64,000 nt of DNA from Halobacterium wangiae (lineage in GTDB: Archaea; Halobacteriota; Halobacteria; Halobacteriales; Halobacteriaceae): assembly GCF_021249345.1 (NCBI RefSeq), contig NZ_CP089588.1:2728001-2792000 (forward strand), given 5' to 3'. Below the pieces are notes generated by a model that saw only the letters and a list, made by a program, of their open reading frames with translations, had not been told where the DNA came from and ran no database searches. The position numbers were made by a program, and so were the translations under genes. Shown here one piece after another: positions 25,913-38,728 of the stretch; the stretch's first letter is position 1; the number at the start of each line of letters is the position of its first letter.

Positions 25913-26863
25913 GTGACCAGGACTGTCCAACTCATCGGCGCACCGATGGACTACGGTGCGGACCGACGTGGCGTCGACATGGGCCCGTCGGCGATTCGCT
26001 ACGCCGACCTCGCGACCGAACTGGCGGACGCGGGCGTCGAAGCGGTAGACGCAGGCGACCTCCTCGTCCCGCGCGCCGAGGAGCGAGACCCCGGCGACGC
26101 CGACGCGAAGTTCCTCCCCGAGATCGAGGACGTCTGCCGACGTCTCGCGGACGAGGTCGCTGACGCACTCGCGGAGGACCGCGTCCCGCTCGTCCTCGGC
26201 GGCGACCACGCCGTCGCCATCGGTTCGATGGCGGGGAGCGCTCGCGACGCCGACATCGGCGCCGTCTGGTTCGACGCGCACGGCGACTTCAACACGCCCG
26301 AGACCTCCCCGAGCGGTAACGTCCACGGGATGCCACTCGCCGCCGCGCTCGGCGAAGGCACCTTCGCCGACCACCCGTGGGCCAACGCCGCCGGACTGCG
26401 GGAGGAGAACGTCGCCTACGTCGGCCTCCGCACCCTCGACGACCACGAGCGGGAGGCCATCCGCGACAGCGACATGACCGCGTTCACGATGAGCGAGATC
26501 GACGAACGCGGCATCACCGACGTCACCGAGGAGGCACTAGACGTCGCGAGTGCGGGCGTCGACGGCGTCCACGTCTCCTTCGATATGGACTGGCTCGACC
26601 CCGAGACGGCCCCGGGCGTCGGGACGCCGGTCCGCGGCGGCGCGACCTACCGTGAGGCCCACACCGCCCTCGAGACCGTCGCCGAGCGTGACGCGGACGA
26701 GGAGATCCTGCGCTCGATGGAGATCGTCGAGGTGAACCCGATCCTCGACCAGTCGAACCGCACCGCGGACATCGCGGCGGAGCTCGCGGCGAGCGCGCTC
26801 GGAAAACGAGTGTTGTACAACGCGGGTCGCGCGAGCCACCGTCGACGACGCGGCGGGCGCTGA
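25913..26863 (+). CDS. Arginase/agmatinase-family ureohydrolase (arginase-like)
   Basis: A 316-residue binuclear manganese ureohydrolase. Metal-binding blocks are LGGDHAVAIGS, WFDAHGDFNTPETSPSGNVH and SFDMDWLDPETAPGVGTP. The NTPETSPSGNVHGMP segment is the arginase form of the substrate loop, so arginine to ornithine plus urea is the most likely reaction; agmatinase cannot be ruled out. Start is a GTG at 25913; no good ATG nearby. The C-terminal RRRRGGR is an unusually basic tail for a haloarchaeal protein. A clear inverted repeat lies directly upstream. Confidence 0.9.
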   Translation: MTRTVQLIGAPMDYGADRRGVDMGPSAIRYADLATELADAGVEAVDAGDLLVPRAEERDPGDADAKFLPEIEDVCRRLADEVADALAEDRVPLVLGGDHAVAIGSMAGSARDADIGAVWFDAHGDFNTPETSPSGNVHGMPLAAALGEGTFADHPWANAAGLREENVAYVGLRTLDDHEREAIRDSDMTAFTMSEIDERGITDVTEEALDVASAGVDGVHVSFDMDWLDPETAPGVGTPVRGGATYREAHTALETVAERDADEEILRSMEIVEVNPILDQSNRTADIAAELAASALGKRVLYNAGRASHRRRRGGR

Positions 26864-26908
26864 ACTGACGGGACGTCTTCGGCGGTCTGCGTCGAAGGTG
26901 AGTGGCGT

Positions 26909-29395
26909 CTACGTCTCTTCGTCCGCTTCGTCGTCGCTCTCGCTCGGACGGTAGACGGAGACAGCCGCGACCTCGTCGCCCTCCTCGACGTCCATCACTT
27001 TCACGCCCTTCGTGTTGCGGCCGTAGGTCGAGATCTCGTCGACCGGGAGGCGGATGATCTGGCCGCGCTCGCTCATCGCGACGAGGTTGTCGTCGTCGGC
27101 GACGGTGTCCAGCGAGACCACGTCGCCGTTGCGCTCGTCGGTCTTGATGTCGACGAGCCCCTTCCCGTTGCGGGTCTGCTTGCGGTACTCCGAGAGCTTC
27201 GTCCGCTTCCCGTAGCCGAACTCGGTGACCGTCAGCAACGTGCGCTCGTCGTCGGAGTCGGCCGCGGCGACGCCGGCGACCCGGTCGTCGCCCTCGAGGT
27301 CCATGCCGTGGACGCCTCGAGCGTTCCGACCCATCGGCCGGACGTCGTTCTCGTCGAAGCGGATGGCCATCCCCTGCTCGCTACCGAGGATGACGTCGTC
27401 GTCGCCGCTGGTCACCTCGACGTCGGCGAGTTCGTCGCCGTCCTCCAGGGAGATGGCGATGATACCCGTCGTGAGGATGTTCCCGAATTCGCCGACGCTC
27501 GTCCGCTTCACGTAGCCGTGACGGGTGGCCATCGTGAGGTACTCGTCGTCGGCCTCGAAGTCGAGGTCGTCGGCGGTGACGACCGCGGAGATCTCCTCGC
27601 CGTCGTCGAGGTCGAGGATGTTCACCGCCGAGGTCCCGCGGGCAGTGCGGGACATCTCCGGCACCTGGTAGACCTTCAGGCGGTACACCTGGCCCTGGTT
27701 CGTGAAGCATAGCAAGTAGTCGTGCGTGCTCGCCGTGAACACCGTCGAGACGCGGTCGTCGTCCTTGAGGTCGGTGCCGATGATGCCTTTCCCGCCGCGG
27801 TGCTGTGAGTCGAAGGTGTCCGCGGGGACGCGCTTGATGTAGTCGCCCTCGCTGAGCACGACCACGACGTCCTCCTCGGGGATGAGGTCCTCGTCGGTGA
27901 CGGTGCCGGCGTCCTCGATGAACGAGGTGCGGCGCTCGTCGTCGTACTCGTCCTTGATCTCGCGGAGTTCGTCCTTGATGACCGAGAGGAGTTCCTCCTC
28001 GCTGCCGAGGATCTCCTCGAGGCGCTCGATGGTCTCGGTGACCTCCTCGTACTCGGTCTCGATCTCGGCGGCCTCCATCGACGTGAGGCTGCCGAGCTGC
28101 ATCCGGACGATGTGGTCGGCCTGGGCCTGCGTGAAGTCGAAGACCTCCTTCAGGGCCTCTTTGGCCTCCTCGCGGTCCTCGGCGTTCTGGATGGTGTCGA
28201 CCACGTCGTCGACCTGATCGAGGGCCTTCAGGCGGCCCTCAAGGATGTGAGCGCGGTCTTCGGCCTCGGCGAGGTCGTGCTCGGAGCGCCGCCGAACCAC
28301 CTCGCGGCGGTGGGAGACGTACTCCGCGAGCATCTCCTTCAGCGTGAGGACCTTCGGCTGGCCGTCGACGAGCGCGAGGTTGATGATGCCGAACGTGCGC
28401 TCGAGGTGGGACTCCAGCAGCCGGTTCTCGACGACGTCCGTGTTCGCGTTCTGCTTCAGTTCGACGACGACGCGGACGCCGTTCCGGTCGGACTCGTCGC
28501 GAAGGTCGCGGATGCCCTCGAGTTTGCCGTCGTTGACGTCGTCGGCGATGCGCTCGACGAGCTTCGACTTGTTCTGCTGGTAGGGCAGTTCCGTGATGAC
28601 GATGGTGTCGCTGCGGTCGCCCTCCTCGACGTGGTACTCGGCGCGCATCCGGACGCGGCCGCGCCCGGTCTGGTAGGCCTGCTTCACGTCCGAGCGCCCG
28701 ACGATGTTCCCCGCCGTGGGGAAGTCGGGGCCCTTGACGTACTCCATCAGGTCGACGACCGTGCACTCGGGGTTGTCGATGAGGTGGATGGTCGCGTCGA
28801 TCACCTCGCCGAGGTTGTGCGGCGGGATGTTCGTCGACATCCCGACGGCGATGCCGGAACTGCCGTTGACCAGTAGGTTCGGGAGCGCCGCCGGCAGGAC
28901 GGTCGGCTCCTGCAGGCGGTCGTCGTAGTTCGCCTGGAAGTCGACTGTGTCCTTCTCGATGTCCTCGAGGAGTTCTTCGGCGATGGGTGCCATGCGGGCC
29001 TCGGTGTACCGCATCGCCGCGGCCGGGTCGCCATCGACACTCCCGAAGTTCCCCTGCCCGTCGACGAGGGGGTACCGCATCGAGAAGTCCTGTGCCATGC
29101 GCACGAGGGCGTCGTAGATGGCGGAGTCGCCGTGCGGGTGATAGTCACCCATCGTGTCCCCGACGATGTTCGAGGACTTGCGGTGGCTGGAGCCACTCGT
29201 GATGTTCGCCTCGTGCATCGCGTAGAGGATGCGCCGGTGGACGGGCTTGAGGCCGTCCCGGACGTCGGGCAGCGCGCGACCCGCGATGACGCTCATCGCG
29301 TAGTCGATGTACGACTGCTCCATCTCCTCGTCGACGCGCACGTTCTTCACTCGGTCCGCCACGCCGTCGGGTACGTCTGGTGATTCGGAACTCAT
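26909..29395 (-). CDS. gyrA: DNA gyrase subunit A
   Basis: An 828-residue subunit of the ATP-dependent type IIA topoisomerase that adds negative supercoils. The catalytic tyrosine is Tyr130 in AMRYTEARM, the DNA gate has [11 protein letters not shown] near 86-96, and the C-terminal half has the beta-pinwheel repeats with the GyrA-box-like QHRGGKGI (near residue 530). Length is typical and there is no intein. The ATG at 29395 comes 1 bp after the gyrB stop, so the two subunits are translated together. The tail is rich in Asp/Glu. Confidence 0.98.
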   Translation of the reverse strand: MSSESPDVPDGVADRVKNVRVDEEMEQSYIDYAMSVIAGRALPDVRDGLKPVHRRILYAMHEANITSGSSHRKSSNIVGDTMGDYHPHGDSAIYDALVRMAQDFSMRYPLVDGQGNFGSVDGDPAAAMRYTEARMAPIAEELLEDIEKDTVDFQANYDDRLQEPTVLPAALPNLLVNGSSGIAVGMSTNIPPHNLGEVIDATIHLIDNPECTVVDLMEYVKGPDFPTAGNIVGRSDVKQAYQTGRGRVRMRAEYHVEEGDRSDTIVITELPYQQNKSKLVERIADDVNDGKLEGIRDLRDESDRNGVRVVVELKQNANTDVVENRLLESHLERTFGIINLALVDGQPKVLTLKEMLAEYVSHRREVVRRRSEHDLAEAEDRAHILEGRLKALDQVDDVVDTIQNAEDREEAKEALKEVFDFTQAQADHIVRMQLGSLTSMEAAEIETEYEEVTETIERLEEILGSEEELLSVIKDELREIKDEYDDERRTSFIEDAGTVTDEDLIPEEDVVVVLSEGDYIKRVPADTFDSQHRGGKGIIGTDLKDDDRVSTVFTASTHDYLLCFTNQGQVYRLKVYQVPEMSRTARGTSAVNILDLDDGEEISAVVTADDLDFEADDEYLTMATRHGYVKRTSVGEFGNILTTGIIAISLEDGDELADVEVTSGDDDVILGSEQGMAIRFDENDVRPMGRNARGVHGMDLEGDDRVAGVAAADSDDERTLLTVTEFGYGKRTKLSEYRKQTRNGKGLVDIKTDERNGDVVSLDTVADDDNLVAMSERGQIIRLPVDEISTYGRNTKGVKVMDVEEGDEVAAVSVYRPSESDDEADEET

Positions 29396-29396
29396 C

Positions 29397-31397
<2,001 letters not shown>

Positions 31398-31450
31398 CTA
31401 TCCGCGGGTGAACTGCCCTGATTCCCGGTCGACGGACCGGTTCCGCTCCG

Positions 31451-31993
31451 TCACGTCGACTGCGACGCCACGTACCCGCCGACTGCGCCCAGGCAGACGG
31501 GGAAGAGGACGCCCGAGAGAACCACGACGTGTGGGAACGACAGCGACAGCGCCACCCCGTCGGTCGTCCCGGTGAAGTAGAACCCGCCGAAGACGACGAG
31601 CGGGAGGTAGCCAGCGGCGAGCGACGCCCCGGCGAGGACCTTCGTTCGCGTGTCCGCCGGAACGGCGTCCGCCGCGGCGAGGCTGTAGCCCGTGCCGACG
31701 AGCAACACGACGACGAGCAGGACGAACAGTTCCCCCGAGTTCGCCGCCTGCGTCGCGTAGTTCAGCGTCGCGGAACCGTTGGTGATGGGGACCAGGTGGG
31801 CGCCGTAGAAGACGAAGCCGAACTCGGCGCCCGGCGACAGTCCCGAGAACGTCCACCGCGTGAAGACACTCGTTCCGACGACGGCGTACAGTGCAACCGA
31901 CGCGACGAACCCCGTGACGTACGCCAGCACTCCGTTGAGGAACCCGGAGAGAACGGGGACGCCGCCGACGGTCACGGACTCGATGTCGACCAT
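31451..31993 (-). CDS. Haloarchaeal integral membrane protein of unknown function
   Basis: A 180-residue protein with about five hydrophobic segments ([54 protein letters not shown] and a C-terminal [18 protein letters not shown]). It looks like one of the small haloarchaeal membrane families found singly in many genomes; I cannot assign a function. It lies between gyrB and top6B, divergent from top6B across 154 bp. Confidence 0.68.
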   Translation of the reverse strand: MVDIESVTVGGVPVLSGFLNGVLAYVTGFVASVALYAVVGTSVFTRWTFSGLSPGAEFGFVFYGAHLVPITNGSATLNYATQAANSGELFVLLVVVLLVGTGYSLAAADAVPADTRTKVLAGASLAAGYLPLVVFGGFYFTGTTDGVALSLSFPHVVVLSGVLFPVCLGAVGGYVASQST

Positions 31994-32093
31994 TCAGCAA
32001 ACGTCGAGAAGCGGCGAGCATATTCGTTGCGGTCGCCCTCGGGGACGACCGAATTCGGCGGGGAGGGGCGCCAGGGAGACCACTTTCACTTTC

Positions 32094-32121
32094 ACCACGG
32101 TGTACCACGGTGGTTTTATCC
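32094..32121 (+). promoter_or_regulatory. Tandem ACCACGGTG repeats and TATA box of top6B
   Basis: ACCACGGTGT (32094-32103) is followed directly by ACCACGGTGGT (32104-32114), which is itself a 5-base-arm palindrome, and runs into the TATA box GGTTTTATCC (32112-32121), 27-36 bp before the ATG at 32148. A factor bound here would contact the BRE/TATA. Confidence 0.45.
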
Positions 32122-32147
32122 CCCGGACGGGAAAACAGAGGCACCGA

Positions 32148-34550
32148 ATGACGTCCTTCCAGTCGACGCTTGCCGAGGGAGAGGGCATCGCGGAGGAACT
32201 AGCCGCGAGCCAGCGAGAGATCTCCATCGCCGAGTTCTTCGAGAAGAACAAGCACATGCTCGGCTTCGACAGCGGAGCCCGGGGGCTCGTCACGGCCGTC
32301 AAGGAGGCCGTCGACAACGCCCTCGACGCCACCGAGGAAGCCGGCATCCTGCCAGACCTCCTGGTCGAGATCGAGGACGCCGGGGACTACTACACGCTCG
32401 TCGTCGAGGACAACGGCCCCGGCATCACGAAAGAACAGATCCCGAAGATCTTCGGGAAACTACTGTACGGCTCGCGGTTCCACGCCCGCGAGCAGAGCCG
32501 CGGTCAGCAGGGTATCGGTATCTCCGCTGCCGTGCTCTACTCTCAGCTCACCTCCGGCAAACCGGTCCGTATCGAGAGCCGCACGCAGGACAGCAACGTC
32601 TCGCACTACTACGAGCTCATCATCGACACGGACACCAACGAACCCGAGATCGACGTGGAGAAGGAGCTCTCCGCGGCGGAGAGCAACCTCCGCGGGACCC
32701 ACGGCACGCGCATCGAGATGGACATGGAGGCGAACATGCGCGCCCGCGGCCAGCTCCACGACTACATCAAGCACACCGCGGTCGTCAACCCGCACGCCCG
32801 CATCGAGCTCCAGGAGCCGAAGGGCGAGATCAAGGCCGAGCGCGCCGAGGGCGCGGGCCTGCCCGAGGAGACCGAGGAGATCCGCCCCCACCCCCACGGC
32901 GTGGAACTCGGGACGCTCATCAAGATGCTCGACGACACCGACTCCCACTCGGTCTCCGGATTCCTCCAGGGGGAGTTCACGCGCGTCGGGAAGAAGACCG
33001 CCGACAACATCGTCCAGGCGTTCCTCGACCGGCACTACGGCCGCGAGATGCGTTGGCGGCCGCCTGGAGTGGAGTCCGAGGTGGACCTCGAGTCGGTCGT
33101 CGTCGACGCCGTCTCGAACAAGGGCGCCGCCGACACCGAGGTGTTCGCCGAGCGCGTCGTCGACGCGATCGAGGACGCCGGCCGCGTCGGCTACTCGGAA
33201 CTCCGGACGCTCGTCGAGGAGGCCGCCGACTACACCCAGAAGGAGACGGGGAAGACGTTCGGCGAAACCGTCCAGGAGAACGTCGTCGAGTCGGTCTGGA
33301 GCGAACTCACCGTCGACCGTGCCGACGACATCTTCGTCGCGGTCGACGCCGCGACGACCTCCCAGAAGGACGACGCCACCGTGCGTGGCCTCGCCGAGCG
33401 CATCGCCGACAAGTTCGGCGACGACACGCCCCGGGACCGCGTCACCCGCGACCGCCTCTCGGAGTTCGTCGAGCGTGCTGCGGAGATGACCGAGGACATC
33501 GAGGACGCGACCATCGGCGACACAGCCCGCGAGAACGTCGTGCGCGAGATCTGGACGGAGATGGCGTCGGTGCCCGACGACCCGCCGCTCACCCGGGAGG
33601 TCGGTGCCGACCGCGACGTCGCCAGCGACCTGCTCGCAGCGATGGAGAGCGTGCAGGTGATGGCGCCGCCGACGTCCTGTCTCTCCCCCATCAACGCTGA
33701 CCTCGTGGAGGCCGGCCTCCGCAAGGAGTTCGACGCGGAGTTCTACGCCGCCTCGACCCGCGACGCCGACGTCCACGGCGGCGACCCGTTCATCGTCGAG
33801 GCCGGCATCGCCTACGGCGGCGAACTCGAAGCCGAGGGCGGCGTCGACCTGATGCGGTTCGCCAACCGCGTGCCCCTGGTCTACCAGCGCGGCGCGTGTG
33901 CGACCACGGAGGTCGTCAAGGACATCGGCTGGCGGAACTACAACCTCGACCAGCCGGGGAGTTCGGGGCTCCCCCAGGGTCCGGCGGTCATCATGGTGCA
34001 CGTCGCGTCGACGAACGTGCCGTTCACCAGCGAGTCGAAGGACGCCGTCGCCCACGTGCCCGCCATCGAGGACGAGATCGAACTCGCGGTGCGGGAGGCC
34101 GCCCGCGAGCTGAAGTCGTTCCTGAAGAAGAAGCGCTCGATGCGCAAGCGCCAGCAGAAGCAGAACGTCATCATGGACATCCTCCCGAAGATGGCGACGA
34201 AGGTCTCGGAGATGACCGGTCGCGAGCAGGTGAACGTCGACGACTCGCTGGCCCGCATCATGAACAACGTCCTCGTCGAGCGGGAGGTCGAGGACGGCAC
34301 GGTCACGCTCCGCGTCGAGAACCACGGGAGTTCCGCCGCGGACGTCGACCTCACAGACATCGTCTCCGCCGAACCCGAGGACCCGACGGACGGAAACGTC
34401 GTCGAGATGGACGGCGAGTGGTTCGTGAAGTGGTCGCTGTCGGTCTCAGGCGGCGACACCGAGACGCTCTCCTACGAGGTCGACGACGACGCGACGTTCG
34501 ACCTGACCGTGGACGGAATCGAGGACGCCCGACTCACCCTCAACCAATGA
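32148..34550 (+). CDS. top6B: DNA topoisomerase VI subunit B
   Basis: An 800-residue GHKL ATPase subunit of the type IIB topoisomerase. Nucleotide-binding blocks are [30 protein letters not shown] and the lid [24 protein letters not shown]2TH and transducer domains follow, then a C-terminal extension of about 120 residues with an Ig-like beta region ([20 protein letters not shown]). A large helical insertion near residues 330-490, carrying repeated [22 protein letters not shown] units, is common in haloarchaea. Start at the ATG at 32148; the longer upstream reading has low-complexity sequence and lies across the promoter. It overlaps top6A by 4 bp. Confidence 0.97.
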   Translation: MTSFQSTLAEGEGIAEELAASQREISIAEFFEKNKHMLGFDSGARGLVTAVKEAVDNALDATEEAGILPDLLVEIEDAGDYYTLVVEDNGPGITKEQIPKIFGKLLYGSRFHAREQSRGQQGIGISAAVLYSQLTSGKPVRIESRTQDSNVSHYYELIIDTDTNEPEIDVEKELSAAESNLRGTHGTRIEMDMEANMRARGQLHDYIKHTAVVNPHARIELQEPKGEIKAERAEGAGLPEETEEIRPHPHGVELGTLIKMLDDTDSHSVSGFLQGEFTRVGKKTADNIVQAFLDRHYGREMRWRPPGVESEVDLESVVVDAVSNKGAADTEVFAERVVDAIEDAGRVGYSELRTLVEEAADYTQKETGKTFGETVQENVVESVWSELTVDRADDIFVAVDAATTSQKDDATVRGLAERIADKFGDDTPRDRVTRDRLSEFVERAAEMTEDIEDATIGDTARENVVREIWTEMASVPDDPPLTREVGADRDVASDLLAAMESVQVMAPPTSCLSPINADLVEAGLRKEFDAEFYAASTRDADVHGGDPFIVEAGIAYGGELEAEGGVDLMRFANRVPLVYQRGACATTEVVKDIGWRNYNLDQPGSSGLPQGPAVIMVHVASTNVPFTSESKDAVAHVPAIEDEIELAVREAARELKSFLKKKRSMRKRQQKQNVIMDILPKMATKVSEMTGREQVNVDDSLARIMNNVLVEREVEDGTVTLRVENHGSSAADVDLTDIVSAEPEDPTDGNVVEMDGEWFVKWSLSVSGGDTETLSYEVDDDATFDLTVDGIEDARLTLNQ

Positions 34551-35641
34551 GCTACGCAGACAAAGACGACGACGCCCGAGAACGCCTCATCGCGATGGCC
34601 GAAGAGTTCTACGACCAGTTCGAGGACGGGGAGATCCCCCGGATGACGCTCCCGACGCGCTCGAAGTCCAACATCGAGTACGACGAGGACTCCAACGTCT
34701 GGGTGTACGGCGACCGCACGAGCACGCGCTCGGCGAACTCCGTGCGCGGCGCCCGGAAGCTGCTGAAGTCCGTCTACACCGTCGACTTCCTCGCGCACCA
34801 GCTCGACGACGACCGCTCCTCGACGCTCCGGGAGCTGTACTACCTCTCGGAGTCCTGGGACGAGAAGGAGGCCCAGTTCAACGACCAGAGCGAGTCCGAC
34901 AAGCTCGTCGAGGACCTCGAGATCGTCTCCGGCGTGAAACGCGAGGACTTCCACATGCGCCCCGAGGAGTCCGGCGCGAAGGTCATGGGGCCGCTGCTCC
35001 TCCGCGAACAGACCAACCGCGGCGACCGCGAGATCCACTGCCAGGACGACGTCGGCCAGGGCGGCTACCAGATTCCGAACAATCCCGACACCATCGAGTT
35101 CCTCGAGTCGGACGCCGACTTCATCCTCGCGGTGGAGACCGGTGGGATGCGCGACCGTCTCGTCGAGAACGGCTTCGACGACGAGTACAACTGCCTCGTC
35201 GTCCACCTCGGCGGTCAGCCCGCCCGCGCCACCCGCCGACTCACCAAGCGCCTCCACGACGAAGTCGGCCTCCCGGTCACGGTGTTCACTGACAGTGACC
35301 CGTGGTCCTACCGCATCTACGGCTCCGTCGCCTACGGCTCCATCAAGTCCGCACACCTCTCGGAGTACCTCGCCACGCCGGAGGCCCAGTTCATCGGCAT
35401 CCGCCCGGAGGACATCGTCGACTACGAACTGCCGACCGACCCCCTCAGCGACTCCGACGTCAACGCCCTCGAGTCCGAACTCGAGGACCCCCGGTTCCAG
35501 AGCGACTTCTGGACCGAACAGATCGAGCTCCAGCTCGACATCGACAAGAAGGCAGAGCAGCAGGCACTCGCCTCTCGCGGCCTCGACTTCGTGACCGACA
35601 CCTACCTGCCCGAACGGCTGGACGACATGGGCGTCATCTAG
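34547..35641 (+). CDS. top6A: DNA topoisomerase VI subunit A (Spo11-like)
   Basis: A 364-residue DNA-cleaving subunit. The 5Y-CAP domain has the Tyr98-Tyr99 pair in [12 protein letters not shown], one of which is the catalytic tyrosine. The TOPRIM acidic residues are in FILAVETGG and [13 protein letters not shown]. The start ATG overlaps the top6B stop in ATGA, so the subunits are coupled. Length and motifs are normal. Confidence 0.97.
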   Translation: MSYADKDDDARERLIAMAEEFYDQFEDGEIPRMTLPTRSKSNIEYDEDSNVWVYGDRTSTRSANSVRGARKLLKSVYTVDFLAHQLDDDRSSTLRELYYLSESWDEKEAQFNDQSESDKLVEDLEIVSGVKREDFHMRPEESGAKVMGPLLLREQTNRGDREIHCQDDVGQGGYQIPNNPDTIEFLESDADFILAVETGGMRDRLVENGFDDEYNCLVVHLGGQPARATRRLTKRLHDEVGLPVTVFTDSDPWSYRIYGSVAYGSIKSAHLSEYLATPEAQFIGIRPEDIVDYELPTDPLSDSDVNALESELEDPRFQSDFWTEQIELQLDIDKKAEQQALASRGLDFVTDTYLPERLDDMGVI

Positions 35642-35732
35642 CCGGTCCGTCGCGTTCTCGCCCACCGTCGCTCCTGCGTCCTCGGTTGCCGCCTGGGACA
35701 GATGCAAGACCGTGGGGTTGCACGTCGGGACT

Positions 35733-36917
35733 ATGGACCACCGTCCGGCGCTCCGCGACCACCCGGTCGTGGTCGTGAGCATCTTCGGGACGATCGTCGC
35801 GTCCGGTGCCTTCGAGATCGTCCCGGCGAGCACGACGCCCGTGATGGCCGACCAGCTCGGCGCGAGCGCCACGGAGGTGAACTGGCTCGTGAGCGTCATG
35901 CTCGGCGTCGCCGTCGTCGCGAGCCTCCCCTCGGGGGCGCTCGTCGACCGGTTCGGCGCCCCGCGCAGTTTCGTGCTCGCGACGGCGACGCTGCTCGTCG
36001 GTGGCGTGGTGAGCTGGCAGTTCACCCGACAGGGCGCCTACTGGCCGGTGTTCTGGTCGCGGCTTCTCGCGGGAGTGGGCTTCGTCCTCGTCTGGAACAC
36101 CGGCCTCACCGTCGTCGGACAGTTCCGCAACGCCGCGACCGCGACCGGTCTGTTCACCGCGGGCGGCCCGATCGGGTTCGCGGTGGGCCACCTCACCGGG
36201 CCGACCATCGTCGCGGAGTACGGCGCTGCGTCCGTCTTCCTCGCCTACCCGCTGTTCATGCTCCCCGCACTCGCGGGGGTCCTCCTCGCCTGGGACGAAG
36301 AGTTAGCCGGCGGCGGCACCGGCGAACTGCCGTCGCTGGCCGACGTGGGAGGCGTCGCCCGGAACCACTCCGTGCTGCTGGTCTGTACGCTCGGGTTCGT
36401 CGCCTACTCGCTGTACCTGTTCATCAACAGCTGGGTGCCGACGTACCTCACCGAGGAGCTGTCGCTGTCGCTCGCCCAGAGCGGCGCTCTCACGGCGATG
36501 TTCCCGCTGCTGGGGGCCGCCTCCCGCGCCAGCGGTGGCGTCGTCACCGACCGGCTGTTCGACGGCCGCACCCGCCCCGTCGTGCTCGCTTCGCTGTTCG
36601 TCTCCGGCGTCGCGGTCGCCGGCATCGCGCTGTCCTCGACGTACCTCGTAGTGGCAGCGTTCCTCTTCGTCGGCGGCTACTTCGTCCAGTTGAGCCTCGG
36701 CCTCTTCTACAGCGTCGTCCCGACCGTCGTCGCCGACGCAGACGTCACCACGGCGGTCGCACTGCTCTCGAGTGTCGGCCTGTTCGGCGCGTTCAGCGCG
36801 CCGCTGGTCGCCGGCGAGGTGATCCGGGCGACCGGTTCGTACGCGGCCGCGTTCGGGTACGCGCTCGCGCTCACGGTCGCCGGCTTCGTACTCGCCGTCC
36901 CGTACTTCCACGACTGA
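35733..36917 (+). CDS. Major facilitator superfamily transporter
   Basis: A 394-residue transporter with twelve helices. The loop 2-3 motif is GALVDRFGAPRSF (residues about 68-80), typical of MFS. I choose the ATG at 35733 (MDHRPALRDHP) over a GTG seven codons earlier because the MFS N-terminus starts close to the first helix. The substrate is not evident; CynX/NarK-like or metabolite permeases share this layout. It lies 91 bp after top6A and converges with the ligase gene. Confidence 0.88.
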   Translation: MDHRPALRDHPVVVVSIFGTIVASGAFEIVPASTTPVMADQLGASATEVNWLVSVMLGVAVVASLPSGALVDRFGAPRSFVLATATLLVGGVVSWQFTRQGAYWPVFWSRLLAGVGFVLVWNTGLTVVGQFRNAATATGLFTAGGPIGFAVGHLTGPTIVAEYGAASVFLAYPLFMLPALAGVLLAWDEELAGGGTGELPSLADVGGVARNHSVLLVCTLGFVAYSLYLFINSWVPTYLTEELSLSLAQSGALTAMFPLLGAASRASGGVVTDRLFDGRTRPVVLASLFVSGVAVAGIALSSTYLVVAAFLFVGGYFVQLSLGLFYSVVPTVVADADVTTAVALLSSVGLFGAFSAPLVAGEVIRATGSYAAAFGYALALTVAGFVLAVPYFHD

Positions 36918-36954
36918 CTGTCCGGTCTGGGCAGCCACCACCGGAGAACCGCCC

Positions 36955-38622
36955 TCACCCCTGTTGCGCTGCGAGGCGCTCGACGCGTTCGATGGTGTCC
37001 GCGTCCGCCGGGGGTTTGTCCTCGCGGACGGTGACGAACCGCGGGAACCGCAGGGCGTACCCCGACTCGTAGGTCGGCGAGGTCTGTATCTCCTCGTAGC
37101 CCACCTCGAAGACGACGGCCGGTTCGATGTCGACCTCCTGGCCGTCCTCGGACCGGATCTGTGGCTCCAGCAGGTCCGTGAGGTCCGCGAGTTCCTCGTC
37201 GGTGATGCCCGTGGCGACCTTCCCGATGGTCTCGAAGCTGTCGTCGTCCTCGTCGCGGGCCGAGAGCAGGAAGGTACCGAGGAACGAGGCGCGCCGTCCC
37301 TCGCCCCACTCCGCGCCCGTGACCACCAGGTCCAGGGTCTCCACGTCGGGCTTGCGCTTCAGCCAGTGCTTCCCCCGGTCGCCCGGCGTGTACGCGGCGT
37401 CCGGGTCCTTCAGCATGATACCCTCGTGGCCGCTTTCGAGCGCGCGCTCCTCGAAGGTCGCGATCTCCTCGGGGTCGTCCGTGACGAGCAACTCGGAGAC
37501 CGCGGACTCGTCGTCGACCACCGCCTCGAGGCGCTCGTAGCGCTCGACGAACGGGGCCTCCAGCAGGTCGTCTCCCCCTGCGTGCAGGCAGTCGAAGGCG
37601 TTCAGCTCGACGCGGATCTCCTCGCGCATCGCCGCGACGTCGTGCTTCCGCCGGAAGCGCTTCAGTATCTCCTGGAACGGGAGCGGCTCGCCGGCGGCCG
37701 AGACGGCCACCGCCTCGCCGTCGAGGATGACCGGCGGTTCGACGTGCTCCTCGACGAACTCGACGATCTCCGGGAGCGCCGCGGTCACGTCCTCCATGTT
37801 CCGGGAGTACAGCGAGACGTCCTCGCCGTCCCAGTGGACCTGGACGCGGGCGCCGTCGAACTTCGTCTCCACGGCCGCTCTTTCCCACTCGTCGAGGGCG
37901 TCCGTGACCGTGCCGGCCTGCGCGAGCATCGCCTGGACGGGTCGGCCGACCTCTAGGTGCATCTCGTCGAGTCCGGCCTCCCCTTCGTCGCGGGCCGTCT
38001 CGGCGACGAGGCCGTAGTCATTGGACACCTGGAGCGCGCGCTTCACCGTGTCGACGGGTACGTCGAAGGCGTCCGCGATGGCGTCCCTGACGGTACCCTC
38101 GCCGACGCCGATGCGCATCTCGCCGAGCACGAGCCGCGCGAGGTAGCGCGCTTCCTCGCTCGAACAGCGGTTGAACAGGCCGAACAACAGGGTGACCTTC
38201 TCGTCCTGACTACCGTTCCCCTCGGCCGCCGCGAGCGCCTCGAGTTCCGCGAACACCGCCGAGACGGTGAGGTCGTCACCGCCACTGTCGGCGCCGAACG
38301 CGCCCAGGCCGGCCTGGCCACCCAGCTCCAGGTTCGCGGCGACCTCGCCGATGTCGCCCGCTTCCGCGAGGCGGTCCTCCACGTCGCTCGCCGTGACGTT
38401 CGTCCCCGCCGCCCGGGCGAGCGCCTCGTAGCAGAGCCGCGGCCCGATGTCGAGTTTCGTCTCGGAGTGCGCCGGGAAGACGCGGCCCTGTACGAACCGC
38501 GCGACGACGCGGAGGTCCTCGCCCGCGTCGGCGAACAGGTCGGTGACGAGCGCGACCACTTCGAGGTCGGCGGGTTCGGCCTCGACGTCGGCGGCGCGCG
38601 CGGCGAACGAACCGAAATCCAT
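36955..38622 (-). CDS. lig: ATP-dependent DNA ligase
   Basis: A 555-residue archaeal replicative ligase. The nucleotidyl-transferase lysine is about Lys254 in ETKFDGARVQVHWDG (motif KxDG). Motif III and later blocks follow (VILDGEAVAV; HEGIMLKDPDAAYTPGDRGK; WLKRKPD for motif V). The N-terminal DNA-binding domain of about 220 residues and the OB-fold C-terminus (EVGYEEIQTSPTYESGYALRFPRF) are complete. It seals nicks in Okazaki fragments and repair. A TATA box lies 25-34 bp upstream. Confidence 0.97.
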   Translation of the reverse strand: MDFGSFAARAADVEAEPADLEVVALVTDLFADAGEDLRVVARFVQGRVFPAHSETKLDIGPRLCYEALARAAGTNVTASDVEDRLAEAGDIGEVAANLELGGQAGLGAFGADSGGDDLTVSAVFAELEALAAAEGNGSQDEKVTLLFGLFNRCSSEEARYLARLVLGEMRIGVGEGTVRDAIADAFDVPVDTVKRALQVSNDYGLVAETARDEGEAGLDEMHLEVGRPVQAMLAQAGTVTDALDEWERAAVETKFDGARVQVHWDGEDVSLYSRNMEDVTAALPEIVEFVEEHVEPPVILDGEAVAVSAAGEPLPFQEILKRFRRKHDVAAMREEIRVELNAFDCLHAGGDDLLEAPFVERYERLEAVVDDESAVSELLVTDDPEEIATFEERALESGHEGIMLKDPDAAYTPGDRGKHWLKRKPDVETLDLVVTGAEWGEGRRASFLGTFLLSARDEDDDSFETIGKVATGITDEELADLTDLLEPQIRSEDGQEVDIEPAVVFEVGYEEIQTSPTYESGYALRFPRFVTVREDKPPADADTIERVERLAAQQG

Positions 38623-38646
38623 CGAGTGGAGCTACCCACCTCTGGA

Positions 38647-38656
38647 AGATAAAACG
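38647..38656 (-). promoter_or_regulatory. TATA box of the DNA ligase gene
   Basis: Minus strand CGTTTTATCT, 25-34 bp before the ATG at 38622. Leaderless spacing. Confidence 0.55.
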
Positions 38657-38695
38657 AGCGGACCGCGGCCACCGTCGGGCAGTGTCGTCGCCATC

Positions 38696-38705
38696 GCTTA
38701 TTAGG
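38696..38705 (+). promoter_or_regulatory. TATA box of the GCS2-like gene
   Basis: GCTTATTAGG lies 24-33 bp before the ATG at 38729. It is divergent from the ligase promoter within about 50 bp. Confidence 0.45.
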
Positions 38706-38728
38706 CCCGTGACGGCAAAGGTCACCCC

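Noticed and set aside
31860-32147. N-terminal extension of topoisomerase VI subunit B
   Set aside because: It would run through the TATA box and tandem repeats, overlaps the divergent membrane gene, and family members start near MTSFQS.
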